Notes: a model not told the origin generated them from the letters alone. 64,000 nt of DNA from Roseovarius sp. SCSIO 43702 (GCF_019599045.1 NZ_CP080623.1:2502501-2566500); one strand, 5' to 3'; shown: positions 8,579-19,399, counted from the stretch's first letter. Numbers and translations: made by a program.

Positions 8579-9556
8579 TCATCCGGCAAGCTGCTGCAAC
8601 TGCGCCCACACCGGCTCTTCCAACACCACCGGATCGCGCTCCGCCTTGCCCTGTCCGGGCATCCGCGCGCCCTCGTCCAGCGCGACGCCCGCCGCCACCT
8701 GCGCCAGCCGCCCGGCGAACGCGTCCGAGGTCGTGGGGTCGATCAGCAGGTAGAACTGCCCTAGGTCATGCGGCGGCCCCTCGGGCGCCTTGAGCGGGTT
8801 CACGTCGCGGCTCACCACGCCCCCGGTCATGCCCGCGGCAAGGATCTCGACCATGAGGCCCAGGCCCCAGCCCTTGTAGCCGCCCATGCTGACAAGCGAC
8901 CCCTTGAGCGCCTCCTCGGGATCCGTCGTGGGCCGTCCCTCGGCATCCACGGCCCAGCCTTCGGGAATGCGCTCGCCCGCGGCCTTCGCCATGGTGATCT
9001 TGCCCAGCGCGACGGTCGTCGTGGACTGGTCGAACTGCATGGCAACACCCCCCTCGCCATCCGGCACCGAAAAGGCGAACGGGTTCGTGCCCAGCACCCG
9101 CGTCTTGCCGCCCGGCGGCGCCACGATGGGCGAGGCGTTCGTCATGCCCATTCCGATCATCCCCGCTTCCGCGATCTGGCGCGTGAAATATCCCAGCGAG
9201 GTGCAGGTATGCGCGTGCCCCACGGCAAGGCTCGCCACCCCGCACTCCCGCGCCGCGTCCAGCGCCTGCGGCAACCCGCGCGCGAATGCCGGCTGAGCGA
9301 AGCCATGGCGCGCATCGACCTTGACCGTGCCGGGACGCGGACGCGTCACCTCGGGGTCCGCATCGCCCTTCACGCGCCCCGAGCTGAGCTGAAGGCAATA
9401 GCTCTCGAGGTAGTAGAGCCCGCAGATCTTGTTGCCCACCGCCTCGGCCCGCGCGATCGCGTCGGCCACATGCGCCGCCACCCACGGCGCGGCACCGTGA
9501 TTCTCCAGCGCGCGTTTCGACAGGCGTTCGATCTCGGAGAGGGATACTTCGGGCAT
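8579..9556 (-). CDS. Ldh family oxidoreductase (malate/L-lactate/ureidoglycolate dehydrogenase type)
   Basis: This 325-residue protein belongs to the NAD(P)-dependent Ldh2/MDH2 family. Features are the AVGNKICGLYYLE region, the catalytic-His segment VGHAHTCTSLGYF, and the GTNPFAF and MGGYKGWGL motifs typical of the fold. Members reduce or oxidise 2-oxo/2-hydroxy acids or cyclic imines such as delta1-piperideine-2-carboxylate. The substrate cannot be assigned. The start at 9556 follows a strong AGGAGG. It is 25 bases downstream of the lolD stop on the same strand and may be cotranscribed with it. Confidence 0.87.
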   Translation of the reverse strand: MPEVSLSEIERLSKRALENHGAAPWVAAHVADAIARAEAVGNKICGLYYLESYCLQLSSGRVKGDADPEVTRPRPGTVKVDARHGFAQPAFARGLPQALDAARECGVASLAVGHAHTCTSLGYFTRQIAEAGMIGMGMTNASPIVAPPGGKTRVLGTNPFAFSVPDGEGGVAMQFDQSTTTVALGKITMAKAAGERIPEGWAVDAEGRPTTDPEEALKGSLVSMGGYKGWGLGLMVEILAAGMTGGVVSRDVNPLKAPEGPPHDLGQFYLLIDPTTSDAFAGRLAQVAAGVALDEGARMPGQGKAERDPVVLEEPVWAQLQQLAG

Positions 9557-9581
9557 GACGCCTCCTTCTTTCGTGTCTCGT

Positions 9582-10265
9582 TCAGGCCGGCACGACCGCG
9601 CCGGCCTCGAGGCGCACCACGCGATCCATCCGTGCCGCCAGCTCGAGGTTATGCGTGGCAATGAGTGCCGAAAGCCCCGTCTCGCGCACCAGCCCCATCA
9701 GCCGGTCGAAGACCCGGTCCGATGTGGCGGGGTCGAGGTTGCCGGTCGGCTCATCGGCCAACAACAGTTTCGGCGCATTGGCCAGCGCGCGGCAGAAGGC
9801 GACGCGCTGCTGTTCGCCGCCGGACATGGCCGAGGGACGGTGATCGGCGCGCTCTTCGACGCCCACCTGGCCCAGAAGCTCGCGCCCCCGTGCCTCCGCA
9901 GTGCGCCGCGCGATCCCGTTGGCAAGCTGCGGCAGCACCACGTTCTCGAGCGCGGTGAACTCGGGCAGCAGGTGATGGAACTGGTAGACGAAGCCCACGT
10001 CGCGCCGCCGGGCCACCGTGCGCCGCCGGTCGCCGAGTCCGGTCATGTCCACGCCGTCGATCTCGACGCGGCCCGCATCGGGCGTATCGAGAAGCCCCGC
10101 GATATGCAGAAGCGTCGATTTTCCGGCCCCCGAGGGGGCGACAAGCGCCACGATCTCGCCCCGCTCGAGGGTGAGCGCCGCCTCTCTCAGAACCGTGACC
10201 TCGTTCTCGCGGCCCTTGTTGTAGGTCTTGGAAACTCCCTCGAGGGTCAGCACGACGTCACTCAT
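9582..10265 (-). CDS. lolD: Lipoprotein-releasing ABC transporter ATPase LolD
   Basis: This 227-residue ABC ATPase has Walker [11 protein letters not shown]-loop [11 protein letters not shown], signature SGGEQQR, Walker [13 protein letters not shown] and the H-loop ATHN. The [14 protein letters not shown] stretch is characteristic of LolD, which powers release of outer-membrane lipoproteins to LolA. It overlaps the permease gene upstream by 8 bp. The pairing with a single LolC/E-type permease is the usual alphaproteobacterial arrangement. Confidence 0.93.
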   Translation of the reverse strand: MSDVVLTLEGVSKTYNKGRENEVTVLREAALTLERGEIVALVAPSGAGKSTLLHIAGLLDTPDAGRVEIDGVDMTGLGDRRRTVARRRDVGFVYQFHHLLPEFTALENVVLPQLANGIARRTAEARGRELLGQVGVEERADHRPSAMSGGEQQRVAFCRALANAPKLLLADEPTGNLDPATSDRVFDRLMGLVRETGLSALIATHNLELAARMDRVVRLEAGAVVPA

Positions 10266-11547
10266 AGCGCAGCGCCTCCACGGGGTTCATCCGCGCCGCG
10301 CGGCGGGCGGGAAAGATCGTGACGATGAAACTCAGCCCCAGCGACAGCGCCACCGCCGACATCACGTCCCAGAATTCGAGCTTCGCCGGCAGGTAGTAGA
10401 TCCCCCTGATCGCCGGGTCCCATGCCTCGCCCCCGGTCGCGCCGTTAACCAGTGCGAAAATCGGATCGATGTAAATGGCAAAGAGACAGCCCAGGATGAC
10501 ACCGCAGATCGTGCCGATGATCCCCGTGAACGCGCCACAGATGAAGAACACCCGCAGGACCGAGCTTTCGGTCAGGCCCATCGTGCGCAGGATGCCGATG
10601 TCGCGCCCCTTGTTCTTGACCAGCATGATGAGACCGCTGGTGATGTTCATCGCCGCGATGAGTACGAGGATCGACAGGATCACGAACATCACCCGGTCCT
10701 CGATGTCGAGCGCGTCGAGAAACCCCTTGCTCGCGTCCCGCCACGTCCAGAGCAGCGCACGGTCGCCCGCCGCCGCGATCAGCGCGTCACCCAGCGCATC
10801 CACATGATCGGGATCGGCCACCATCACCTCGAGCTCGTCGGCCCGCCCCTCGCGGTTGAAGAAGGACTGCGCCTCCTCGAAGGGCATGTAGACCCGCACC
10901 TTGTCGATGTCGTACCGCCCGGCCGAGAAGATATAGGTGACGGGATAGCTCGACACCCGCGGCGACGAGCCGAGCGCCGTCTTGACGCCGCCGGGCAGGA
11001 TGATCTTGACCGTATCGCCCAAGCTCACACCCAGTTCGCGCGCCACGCCGCTGCCGATGGCGATGCCCTCGCTGAAATCCTCGATGTCGCCGGTCGCCGT
11101 CTCGGGATCGGCCACGCGCGGGATGGTCTTGAGGTTCTCCTCGGTGATGCCGAACACCTCGACGCCCGCGTTCCGGTCGCGCACATTGGCCAGAAGCTGC
11201 CCCCGCACCAGCGGCGCCACGCGCGTCACGCCCTCGACCTCGCGCAGGCGCGCGGCCATCTCCTCGTAATCGGCGATGGTCCGGTCGATCCGCCCCGTCT
11301 GCGCATCCACCTCCCCCGCGCTGTAGACGGTCACATGCGCGTTGGCACCGAGGATCGTATCCACGAACTCCGCGCGAAACCCCGAGCGCACGGCAAGCGT
11401 CACGATCAGCGCGAAGACGGCCAGCGTGATGCCGATGAGGCTGATCCAGGTCATCGTGCTCACGCCGCCCTCGGCCCGCTTGGCCCGCAGGTAGCGCCAG
11501 GCGATCATCCATTCGAAAGGGGCGAAAGGGGCGGTATTGCCTGCCAT
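10258..11547 (-). CDS. lolC: Lipoprotein-releasing ABC transporter permease LolC/LolE
   Basis: The protein has 429 residues. An N-terminal transmembrane segment ([20 protein letters not shown]) precedes a large periplasmic MacB-like domain. Three C-terminal segments follow around residues 310-420 ([47 protein letters not shown]), then the ending [17 protein letters not shown], a LolC/E signature. The start at 11547 ([13 protein letters not shown]) fits the conserved N-terminus. An in-frame ATG at 11580 would add 11 residues and lacks a ribosome site. One permease probably forms a homodimer with LolD. Confidence 0.92.
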   Translation of the reverse strand: MAGNTAPFAPFEWMIAWRYLRAKRAEGGVSTMTWISLIGITLAVFALIVTLAVRSGFRAEFVDTILGANAHVTVYSAGEVDAQTGRIDRTIADYEEMAARLREVEGVTRVAPLVRGQLLANVRDRNAGVEVFGITEENLKTIPRVADPETATGDIEDFSEGIAIGSGVARELGVSLGDTVKIILPGGVKTALGSSPRVSSYPVTYIFSAGRYDIDKVRVYMPFEEAQSFFNREGRADELEVMVADPDHVDALGDALIAAAGDRALLWTWRDASKGFLDALDIEDRVMFVILSILVLIAAMNITSGLIMLVKNKGRDIGILRTMGLTESSVLRVFFICGAFTGIIGTICGVILGCLFAIYIDPIFALVNGATGGEAWDPAIRGIYYLPAKLEFWDVMSAVALSLGLSFIVTIFPARRAARMNPVEALRYE

Positions 11548-11705
11548 GTCATCATCCAAGCCGCGATTTTCGGCGGACATTGGTGTGCCGGCGCCCGAAG
11601 GTCAATGCCGCAGGCTTCATCCGTCCCTCACCGCGTCCCTGCTCACCGATGCGAGAGGCCCCGCCGGCACGCGGCAGGGCATGACACCCCTCACGCGCCG
11701 TCCAG

Positions 11706-12218
11706 TCAGACGCCCTTCGCCGCCCGCCGCGGCCGTCGCCCGACCAACGCGCGCAAGAGCGCCCAGAGCGTGCCGACCACCCCGAGCCCGAGCACGAAGC
11801 CCGTGCCACCGAACACCGCGCCCTCGAAGGTAAGCGGCATCGCCGGCCGGTAGTCCCGCCACGCCGCCTCGGCGATCTCGGCATCGGTCAACCGCGCGGC
11901 GTGGTAAGCTCTCGTGAACGGTCCCGCATCGCGCAACGCCGCGAGGTCGCTGCGCAGCCGCTCATACCGCGCGATGGTGGTCTCCATCCGGTCCGCCCGC
12001 GCCGTGGCCATCTCGCCCCCCGACCGCAGATCGGCAAGCGCGTCCTGCCGGTCGAGGCCCAGCGCCGCGGCATCCTCGTCGAACCCGTCCACGAACCGTG
12101 CAAGCTCATCGACGGCCCCGCCCAGCCGTTGCACATATTGCTGCGAGAACTCGGGAAATTGCGAGAACGCGGCCGCGCCCGTCAAACCGGCCGCAAGGCC
12201 CAATGCCCTGCCCAACAT
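11706..12218 (-). CDS. DUF2937 family membrane protein
   Basis: The protein has 170 residues with an N-terminal hydrophobic segment (LGLAAGLTGAAAFSQFPEF). A helical, coiled-coil-prone middle (about 30-115, with QQYVQRLGGAVDEL) is followed by a second membrane span near 135-160 and a basic tail (GRRPRRAAKGV). This is the layout of DUF2937, a proteobacterial inner-membrane family of unknown role. The start is at ATG 12218 with AGGG upstream. It lies between proS and lolC on the same strand, but about 100-160 base gaps separate it from both. Confidence 0.8.
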   Translation of the reverse strand: MLGRALGLAAGLTGAAAFSQFPEFSQQYVQRLGGAVDELARFVDGFDEDAAALGLDRQDALADLRSGGEMATARADRMETTIARYERLRSDLAALRDAGPFTRAYHAARLTDAEIAEAAWRDYRPAMPLTFEGAVFGGTGFVLGLGVVGTLWALLRALVGRRPRRAAKGV

Positions 12219-12263
12219 CTGCCCTAACCTCTGTCTGCTCTTTTGACCGAAGGATACCGCGCA

Positions 12264-12287
12264 CCCGGAATTTCTCCAAATTCCGGG
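12264..12287. repeat. Perfect inverted repeat between proS and the DUF2937 gene
   Basis: The arms CCCGGAATTT and AAATTCCGGG flank a four-base CTCC loop, giving a 10-bp perfect stem. It lies downstream of proS and upstream of the DUF2937 start, both on the minus strand. No T-run follows on the minus strand, so it is not a classical intrinsic terminator. It may stabilise mRNA ends or bind protein. Confidence 0.45.
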
Positions 12288-12318
12288 TCGTTCTCCGCGG
12301 CGGAAAACGGCTCAGGCG

Positions 12319-13677
12319 TCAGACGCCCTTTCCCGGCAGGTCGATCTCGGCATAGATCGCCGCCATTTTCTCGATCGCGGCCTCGGGCGACAACTCCTCG
12401 CTCTCGCCCGTGCGGCGGCAGGTCAGCTCCACCACCCCGTTCTTGAGGCCCCGCGGCCCCACCGTGATCCGCCAAGGCAGTCCGATCAGGTCCATCGTGG
12501 CGAACTTGCCGCCCGCCCGTTCGTCGCGATCGTCGTATAGCGGTTCGAGCCCGAGCGCGGCCAACGCCGCGTAGAGCGACTCGCAGGCGCCATCGGCCTC
12601 GGCGTCACCTTGCTTGAGGTTGACGATCCCCACGTGGAACGGCGCCACCGCCTCGGGCCAGATGATGCCCCTGTCGTCATGGCTTGCCTCGATGATCGCA
12701 CCGACAAGACGGCTCACCCCGATGCCGTGACTGCCCATGTGGACCGGCACGGGCTTGCCATCGGGGCCCTGCACCGTCGCGCCCATCGGCTCGGAATACT
12801 TGGTGCCGAAATAGAAGATCTGCCCCACCTCGATCCCGCGTGCGCGGCGGCGGCGCTCCTCGGGGATCTGGTTGAAGACCGCCTCGTCATGCGTCTCGTC
12901 GGTGCGGGCATAGCGCGAGGTGAACTCCTCGAGAACGCTCTGGCACGCCGCCCGGTCGTCATAGTCGATCTCACGGTTGCCAAAGGTCAGATCGGTGATC
13001 TCGGCGTCATAGAACACCTCCGACTCGCCCGTCTCGGCCAACACCAGGAACTCGTGCGTGTCGTCGCCCCCGATAGGGCCGCTGTCCGCGCGCATGGGGA
13101 TCGCCTGGAGGCCCATCCGCTCGTAGGTCCGCAGGTAGCTCACGAGGTGGCGGTTGTAGGCGTGCAGCGCGTCATCCTTCGTCAGGTCGAAATTGTAGCC
13201 GTCCTTCATGTAGAACTCACGCCCGCGCATGACGCCGAAGCGCGGGCGCATCTCGTCACGGAATTTCCACTGGATGTGATAGAGCGTCAGGGGCAGATCA
13301 CGGTAGCTTCCGACATGCGCGCGGAAGATGTCGGTGATCAGCTCCTCGTTCGTCGGACCGTAAAGCAGGTCGCGGCCCTGGCGGTCGGTGATGCGCAACA
13401 TCTCGTCGCCGTAGTCGTCATACCGCCCGCTCTCGCGCCAAAGCTCGGCCGATTGCAGCGTCGGCATGAGCATCGGGATATGACCCGCGCGCTGCTGTTC
13501 CTCGTGCACGATATTCTCGATGTTCTTCAGAACCTTGAAACCCAGCGGCAACCACGAGTAGATGCCCGCCCCCGCCTGCTTGATCATGCCGGCGCGCAGC
13601 ATGAGACGATGGCTCACGATCTGCGCCTCCGCGGGCGTCTCCTTGAGGACGGGCAGGAAATAGCGGCTGAGGCGCAT
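12319..13677 (-). CDS. proS: Prolyl-tRNA synthetase (short, type without editing insertion)
   Basis: This 452-residue class II synthetase starts at [15 protein letters not shown] (13677). The catalytic core has motif 2 ([25 protein letters not shown]) and motif 3 ([11 protein letters not shown]), and the GPTNEE and HIQWKFRDE elements bind ATP and proline. It goes directly to the anticodon-binding domain ([10 protein letters not shown]...[12 protein letters not shown]). It lacks the ~180-residue INS editing domain of E. coli ProRS, as expected for the alphaproteobacterial type. It charges tRNA-Pro in the cytoplasm. It is divergent from the perM-like gene, 157 bases away. Confidence 0.95.
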   Translation of the reverse strand: MRLSRYFLPVLKETPAEAQIVSHRLMLRAGMIKQAGAGIYSWLPLGFKVLKNIENIVHEEQQRAGHIPMLMPTLQSAELWRESGRYDDYGDEMLRITDRQGRDLLYGPTNEELITDIFRAHVGSYRDLPLTLYHIQWKFRDEMRPRFGVMRGREFYMKDGYNFDLTKDDALHAYNRHLVSYLRTYERMGLQAIPMRADSGPIGGDDTHEFLVLAETGESEVFYDAEITDLTFGNREIDYDDRAACQSVLEEFTSRYARTDETHDEAVFNQIPEERRRRARGIEVGQIFYFGTKYSEPMGATVQGPDGKPVPVHMGSHGIGVSRLVGAIIEASHDDRGIIWPEAVAPFHVGIVNLKQGDAEADGACESLYAALAALGLEPLYDDRDERAGGKFATMDLIGLPWRITVGPRGLKNGVVELTCRRTGESEELSPEAAIEKMAAIYAEIDLPGKGV

Positions 13678-13834
13678 GGGGCGGAACCTTCCGGCTTGGT
13701 TGGCGAAACTGCGTTCGCGCGCAGGTCTATGCCAAAGCCCGCGGCGGGGCAAGCGACCGGGCGTCGGGCGAAAAGCCTTGAAACGACCGCCGCGATGCGC
13801 AATCTCGGTGCGATGCGATGAACGGAGCGATCAC

Positions 13835-14905
13835 TTGGGCCTGCCAGTCGGAACTCAGCTTAGATATTGGGGCTTGGCCGCCCTCGTCTTCTTCATCGTC
13901 CTGTGGTTTCTGGGCGATGTCATACTGCCGTTCCTGCTCGGCGGGGCCATTGCCTATTTCCTCGATCCCGTCGCCGACCGGCTCGAGCGGCTGGGCCTTT
14001 CCCGCGCGCTTTCGGTGGCGACGATCACGCTCTTCGCGATCCTGATCTTCATCCTGATGGCGCTCCTTGTCGTGCCCACGCTGATAAACCAGGCCGTCGC
14101 GCTCTTCGACACCGCACCCAAGCTCGCGCATGATCTACAGGAATTCCTGACGCGAAGCTTTCCGCAACTCGGGGATACCGAAAGCACGCTGCGCAAATCG
14201 CTGATCCTCGTGGGCGAGACGATCCAGTCCAAGGGTGGTCAACTGCTCGAGACCGCGATCGGCTCCGTTTCGTCGCTCATCAACATCGTTCTGCTCTTCG
14301 TCATCGTACCGGTCGTTGCGTTTTATCTTCTTTACGATTGGGACCGTATGGTCGCTCAGGTCGACGATCTGCTGCCGCGCGATCACGCCCCGACGATCCG
14401 GCATCTCGCTTCCGAGATCGACCGCACGCTCGCCGGGTTCATACGCGGGATGGGCACGGTCTGCGTGATCCTCGGCACCTATTACGCCGTCGCGCTGATG
14501 GCGGTCGGGCTGCAATTCGGGCTCGTGGTGGGCGCGATTGCGGGGCTGATCACCTTCATCCCCTATGTCGGGGCGCTGGTGGGCGGCGTGCTCGCGATCG
14601 GGCTGGCACTGTTCCAGTTCTGGGGCGACTGGGTGTCGATCGGGCTGGTCGCGGGCATCTTCGCCCTGGGGCAGGTGATCGAAGGCAACGTGCTCACGCC
14701 CAAGCTCGTGGGCGATTCGGTCGGGTTGCACCCGGTCTGGCTGATCTTCGCGCTCTCGGTTTTCGGGGCGCTCTTCGGGTTCGTGGGTATGCTCGTCGCC
14801 GTGCCGGTGGCGGCGGCTCTCGGTGTGCTCGCACGGTTCGCCGCGCAGCAGTACAAGCACAGCCTGCTCTACCGCGGCGTGACAGATCACGGCGACGGTG
14901 CCTGA
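13835..14905 (+). CDS. AI-2E family transporter/PerM-type permease, TTG start
   Basis: The protein has 356 residues with about eight hydrophobic segments, for example LAALVFFIVLWFLGDVILPF near the start and paired helices near residues 195-330. Conserved family motifs are GAIAYFLDPVADRLERLGLSR and the LVGDSVGLHPVW/FGFVGMLVAVPVAA end. The start is inferred as TTG at 13835: GGAG lies seven bases upstream, and the resulting N-terminus (MGLPVGTQLRYWG) matches what is usual in related proteins. Upstream in-frame sequence is basic and non-family-like. The family includes AI-2 exporter TqsA and Na+/H+ antiporters; the substrate is unknown. Its stop overlaps the hdaA start (ATGA). Confidence 0.85.
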   Translation: MGLPVGTQLRYWGLAALVFFIVLWFLGDVILPFLLGGAIAYFLDPVADRLERLGLSRALSVATITLFAILIFILMALLVVPTLINQAVALFDTAPKLAHDLQEFLTRSFPQLGDTESTLRKSLILVGETIQSKGGQLLETAIGSVSSLINIVLLFVIVPVVAFYLLYDWDRMVAQVDDLLPRDHAPTIRHLASEIDRTLAGFIRGMGTVCVILGTYYAVALMAVGLQFGLVVGAIAGLITFIPYVGALVGGVLAIGLALFQFWGDWVSIGLVAGIFALGQVIEGNVLTPKLVGDSVGLHPVWLIFALSVFGALFGFVGMLVAVPVAAALGVLARFAAQQYKHSLLYRGVTDHGDGA

Positions 14906-15579
14906 TGGCCGACCAGCTGAGTTTCGATCTCCCGGCCCGTCCCGCCATGGGGCGCGATGCGTTCTTCGTCTCGGGCTCGAACGCGGCCGCCGTGGCGATG
15001 ATCGAAGGCTGGCAGGACTGGCCCGCGCGCAAACTGATGCTCCGCGGGCCGGAAGGGTCCGGCAAGAGCCACCTGGCGCATGTCTGGGCCGGTCTCTCGG
15101 GCGCCAGCATCGTCGCGTCCACGGACCTCGCCAAGGCCGACATACCCGCGCTCGCCCAGGCTTGCGTCGCGGTCGAGGATATCGGCATGATCGCCGGCGA
15201 CGCCGACAGCGAACGCGCGCTCTTCCACCTTCACAACCTGGTGCTCGCCGAGGGCCACTCCCTGCTTCTCACCACGCGCGGGGTCGTCCCGCTGAGCGGG
15301 ATCGTCCTGCCCGACCTCGCCAGCCGTCTCGAGGGCACACCCGAGATTCGCATCACCGAACCCGACGACGATCTCCTGGCCGCCGTCTTGATGAAACTCT
15401 TTTCCGACAAGCAGTTACGCCCCGCCCCCGAGACGATTCCCTACCTCGTGCCACGCATCCCCCGCAGCTTCGCGACCCTGCCCGCGCTCGTCCAAAGGCT
15501 CGACCGGATGGCCCTCGACACGGGTCGCCCCATCAACCGCCGCCTCGCGGCGCACGCTCTGGACAATTGGGCGCAATAG
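14905..15579 (+). CDS. hdaA: DnaA-related regulatory inactivator HdaA
   Basis: The 224-residue AAA+ protein starts at [10 protein letters not shown]. The QLSFDL segment is a beta-clamp-binding peptide, as in Hda, which couples DnaA-ATP hydrolysis to the loaded clamp. P-loop GPEGSGKSH, Walker B-like VAVEDI and sensor/arginine region [10 protein letters not shown] follow. There is no DnaA C-terminal DNA-binding domain IV. The protein ends shortly after the lid (DNWAQ). It is translationally coupled to the perM-like gene by a 4-base overlap, a conserved neighbourhood in Alphaproteobacteria. Confidence 0.92.
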   Translation: MADQLSFDLPARPAMGRDAFFVSGSNAAAVAMIEGWQDWPARKLMLRGPEGSGKSHLAHVWAGLSGASIVASTDLAKADIPALAQACVAVEDIGMIAGDADSERALFHLHNLVLAEGHSLLLTTRGVVPLSGIVLPDLASRLEGTPEIRITEPDDDLLAAVLMKLFSDKQLRPAPETIPYLVPRIPRSFATLPALVQRLDRMALDTGRPINRRLAAHALDNWAQ

Positions 15580-15628
15580 TCTGAGACTCCGTCAACTTCC
15601 CGTTGCACCGACCCCGTATAGGCGCCGC

Positions 15629-17803
15629 ATGACCCACGCCGATTTCCTGAGTTCCGATTTCGCGCCCCCCCAGCGGATCGACGATCTGGACCTCACGGGT
15701 CCGGGTCGTTTCTTCAATCGCGAACTGAGCTGGCTCGGCTTCAACTGGCGGGTGCTTGAGGAAGCGCAGAATCCGAAGGTGCCGCTGCTCGAGCGGCTTC
15801 GTTTCCTGTCCATCTCGGCCACCAATCTCGACGAATTCTACAACGTGCGCGTCGCCGGCCTTCGGGAGCTCGCACGGGCCGGAAACACCACCCCTGCCGC
15901 CGATGGGCTAAGCCCTGCGGAACAGCTGGTCCTGATCAACGAAGACGCTCGTAACCTGTTGACAAAACAGCAGGAAACCTACCAGTCCCTGCGCATCGAG
16001 ATGGAGCGGGAAGGCATCCTGATCCTTGATCGGTCGCAGCTTGACGACGAGGATCGTGCCCATCTCGAGACGGTGTTCATGCAGTCCGTCTTTCCGGTGC
16101 TGTCGCCGCTCGCCATCGACCCGGCGCACCCGTTTCCCTTCATCCCCAATCTCGGCTTCTCGCTCGCACTTCAGTTGGAACGGCAGGCGGACAAGCGGAC
16201 GCTTCAGGCGCTCTTGCCCATTCCCCAACAGATCGCGCGCTTCGCGCCGCTTCCTCCGCGGGACGGTGCCGTCCGGTTCCTGCCGCTCGAGGAACTGTTG
16301 CTGGAGCATCTGGGAAGTCTGTTTCCCGGATATTCCTACAAGGGTCACTGCGCCTTCAGGGTGCTTCGGGACAGCGATCTTGAAGTCGAGGAAGAGGCCG
16401 AGGATCTCGTCCGGGAGTTCGAGGTTGCGTTGAAACGGCGGCGCAGGGGCGAGGTCGTCCGCATGAAAATATCGGCTCAAGCCCCTGAAAAACTTAGGCG
16501 TCTCGTGATGAGTGAGCTTCACGTCAACCCGGACGAAGTCGTCGAGGTTGACGGGCTTCTCGGGCTGGCCGACCTCAAGGAACTGGTGCTTGAATCGCGG
16601 CCAGATCTTCTCTGGCCGCCCTTCACCCCGCGGGTTCCGGAGCGTGTCCAGGATCACGACGGCGATATGTTCGCGGCGATCCGGCAGAAGGACATGCTTC
16701 TGCACCATCCCTACGAGACCTTCGACATGGTCATCCGGTTCATCGCGCAGGCCGCGCGCGATCCGGATGTCGTGGCGATCAAGCAGACGCTCTACCGCAC
16801 TTCGAACGACTCGCCCATCGTGGCGGCATTGTGCGAGGCGGCGGAAAACGGCAAGTCCGTCACCGCGCTTGTCGAACTCAAGGCAAGGTTCGACGAAGCC
16901 GCCAACATCCGCCAGTCACGCAGGCTCGAGCGCGCGGGCGCGCATGTCGTCTACGGATTCCTCAACCTCAAGACCCATGCCAAGATCAGCACCGTTGTGC
17001 GCCGCGAGGGCAATGCGCTTGTCACCTACACACATTACGGCACCGGAAATTACCATCCGATTACCGCACGGATCTATACCGACCTTTCGCTCTTTACCTG
17101 CGATGCGACGCTCGGCCGAGATGCGACCAAGGTTTTCAATTACTTGTCGGGCTATGCTCAACCGGATCATCTTGAGAACCTGGCGATTTCACCGCTGACC
17201 CTCAAGCCGCGCCTGCTCGAGATGATCGCCGAGGAGAAGGCCCATGCAGAGGCCGGCCGGCCCGGGGCGATCTGGGCCAAGATGAATGCGCTGATCGAAC
17301 CGGGGGTCATCGACGCGCTTTACGAGGCGAGCCAGGCGGGCGTGAAGATCAGCCTGGTGGTGCGGGGCATCTGCGGGCTTCGTCCGGGAATCGAGGGGCT
17401 ATCGGAGAATATCCGCGTCAAATCCATCGTAGGGAGGTTCCTGGAACACTCGCGCATCGTCTGTTTCGGGAACGGGCACGGCCTGCCGCACAAGAAGGCC
17501 CGCGTCTTCATCAGCTCCGCCGACTGGATGGGGCGGAACCTCAACCGGCGCGTGGAGACGCTGGTCGAGATCGAGAACCCGACCGTCAAGGCGCAGATCA
17601 CGAGCCAGGTGATGGCGGCCAACATGGCGGATACCGCACAAAGCTGGGTGATGGCGCCCGATGGCAGCTTTACCAGACAACCTATTGAAGAAGGCGTATT
17701 TTCTTTCAGTTGCCATCGCTTCTTCATGGAGAATCCCTCCCTCTCGGGCCGGGGTTCGGCGGGGGCGGCGGATGTGCCCAAGCTCACGCATACCGACGAT
17801 TGA
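15629..17803 (+). CDS. ppk: Polyphosphate kinase 1
   Basis: This 724-residue PPK1 has the N-terminal domain ([20 protein letters not shown]), the head domain, and two PLD-like catalytic domains. The phosphohistidine lies in NLKTHAKIS near residue 450, and the second active-site His in [23 protein letters not shown] and GTGNYHP contribute to ATP/polyP binding. It makes polyphosphate from ATP reversibly. The length is normal. It follows hdaA by 49 bases and precedes the exopolyphosphatase gene by 52 bases, so synthesis and degradation are encoded together. Confidence 0.96.
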   Translation: MTHADFLSSDFAPPQRIDDLDLTGPGRFFNRELSWLGFNWRVLEEAQNPKVPLLERLRFLSISATNLDEFYNVRVAGLRELARAGNTTPAADGLSPAEQLVLINEDARNLLTKQQETYQSLRIEMEREGILILDRSQLDDEDRAHLETVFMQSVFPVLSPLAIDPAHPFPFIPNLGFSLALQLERQADKRTLQALLPIPQQIARFAPLPPRDGAVRFLPLEELLLEHLGSLFPGYSYKGHCAFRVLRDSDLEVEEEAEDLVREFEVALKRRRRGEVVRMKISAQAPEKLRRLVMSELHVNPDEVVEVDGLLGLADLKELVLESRPDLLWPPFTPRVPERVQDHDGDMFAAIRQKDMLLHHPYETFDMVIRFIAQAARDPDVVAIKQTLYRTSNDSPIVAALCEAAENGKSVTALVELKARFDEAANIRQSRRLERAGAHVVYGFLNLKTHAKISTVVRREGNALVTYTHYGTGNYHPITARIYTDLSLFTCDATLGRDATKVFNYLSGYAQPDHLENLAISPLTLKPRLLEMIAEEKAHAEAGRPGAIWAKMNALIEPGVIDALYEASQAGVKISLVVRGICGLRPGIEGLSENIRVKSIVGRFLEHSRIVCFGNGHGLPHKKARVFISSADWMGRNLNRRVETLVEIENPTVKAQITSQVMAANMADTAQSWVMAPDGSFTRQPIEEGVFSFSCHRFFMENPSLSGRGSAGAADVPKLTHTDD

Positions 17804-17855
17804 CCGGCCAAGACCGCTTGGCGCATAAGAGGGCGACACAGGCGCCGGGGGATAC

Positions 17856-19385
17856 ATGACAGACGCGCGGACCGTCGAAAGCAATCCGTTTGGCAGACCC
17901 TTGTTCGACAAGCCCTCGGCGCGCGCCCTGCGGCGCGTGGGAGTCGTGGACGTGGGCTCGAACTCGGTCAGGATGGTGGTCTTTGACGGCGCGGCGCGGT
18001 CCCCGGCCTATTTCTATAACGAGAAGATCATGTGCGCCCTGGGGGCGGGCATGTCCGAAACGGGGCATCTCAACCCCGAGGGCCGCGTGCGCGCCCTTAA
18101 CGCCTTGAAAAGGTTTCGCCGCCTCGCCGAAGGGATGGGCACCGGCCCGCTTTACATCGTGGCGACAGCAGCCGTGCGCGAAGCGCGCGACGGGCAGGAC
18201 TTCTGCGACGAGGTGCTGGCGCAGACCGGGCAGAAGATCTGGGTGATCGACGGGCGCGAGGAGGCGCGACTCTCGGCGCAGGGCGTCTTGCTGGGATGGC
18301 CGGGATCCTACGGGCTTGTCTGCGACATCGGCGGATCTTCCATGGAGTTGGCCGAGATCCAGCGTGGGCGGGTCGGCCGGCGCGTGACCTCGCCGCTGGG
18401 GCCGCTGAAGCTTCGGGACATCAAGGGCGGAAAACGCGAAAGGTCGAGATATATCAAGTCTGTCATCTCCAATCTTCATGTCGAGATGGGTGACCAGAAC
18501 GATCGCCTGTTCCTTGTCGGCGGGTCGTGGCGGGCCATCGCGCGGATCGACATGGAGCGGCGCGGATATCCGCTCCACGTGCTGCACGAATATCGCATGA
18601 CAGCCAAGGCGGTGCGCGAGACCGCGAAATTCATCGCCGAACATGACCCGGAGGCGCTTCGGCAGCGCTGCGGCGTGTCGTCGTCGCGCATGGCCCTGGT
18701 CCCGATCGCCATCGAGGTGTTGAAAGAAGTCGTCCGCACGTTTCGCCCCCATGACATCGCGATCTCGAGCTACGGGCTTCGCGAGGGGATGCTCTACGAG
18801 CAGATGCCCCAACGGCTCAAGGATCGCGACCCGCTGATCGAGGCCTGCCGCTTTGCCGAGCACAAGGATGCGCGCGTGCCCGGATTCGGCAAGGTCGTCT
18901 ACAACTTTATCCATCCATTGGTTAAGGAATGGCCAAAGGAGCGTCGCCGGTTGATCAAGGCGGCATGCCTACTGCATGACGTGAGCTGGCGGGCGCATCC
19001 CGACTATCGCGCCGAGGTCTGTTTCGATAACGCGACCCGTGCGAACCTTGGCGGGCTGAAACATTCCGAACGCCTCTTCCTGGCGCTCGCGCTCATGTAC
19101 CGATATTCAAGCAAGCACGAGAAAACGAAGTTCGGTCTTTTCGCCGACCTCATCCCGGCACGCGACCGGCTCGAGGCCGAGATCATCGGCAGGGCCATGC
19201 GCTTTGCCGCGATGCTGTGGCTTGAAAAGGACGCGGACCCCGGCGAGTTGCGGTGGTTTCCGCGAAAGAAGCTCCTGGAACTGAACCTCGCCCCGGAAGC
19301 GGTCGATCTCTACGGCGAAGTGGCGCAGGCGCGCTTCGAGGCGCTGGCCAAGACGCTGGGGGCGCGCACGAAGGTCGTCACGTAA
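17856..19385 (+). CDS. ppx: Exopolyphosphatase / Ppx-GppA phosphatase
   Basis: This 509-residue ASKHA-fold enzyme has phosphate-binding motifs VVDVGSNSVRMVVFDG (about 28-43) and VCDIGGSSMELAEI (about 155-168), and an EEARLSAQG segment before the second. The C-terminal half carries an HD-like helical domain (LIKAACLLHDVSWRAHPDYR). It hydrolyses terminal phosphates of polyphosphate or pppGpp. The start is at ATG 17856 with GGGGGA upstream. Adjacent to ppk, so polyP turnover is the likely role. Confidence 0.94.
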   Translation: MTDARTVESNPFGRPLFDKPSARALRRVGVVDVGSNSVRMVVFDGAARSPAYFYNEKIMCALGAGMSETGHLNPEGRVRALNALKRFRRLAEGMGTGPLYIVATAAVREARDGQDFCDEVLAQTGQKIWVIDGREEARLSAQGVLLGWPGSYGLVCDIGGSSMELAEIQRGRVGRRVTSPLGPLKLRDIKGGKRERSRYIKSVISNLHVEMGDQNDRLFLVGGSWRAIARIDMERRGYPLHVLHEYRMTAKAVRETAKFIAEHDPEALRQRCGVSSSRMALVPIAIEVLKEVVRTFRPHDIAISSYGLREGMLYEQMPQRLKDRDPLIEACRFAEHKDARVPGFGKVVYNFIHPLVKEWPKERRRLIKAACLLHDVSWRAHPDYRAEVCFDNATRANLGGLKHSERLFLALALMYRYSSKHEKTKFGLFADLIPARDRLEAEIIGRAMRFAAMLWLEKDADPGELRWFPRKKLLELNLAPEAVDLYGEVAQARFEALAKTLGARTKVVT

Positions 19386-19399
19386 GCCCCTGTCCGGTA

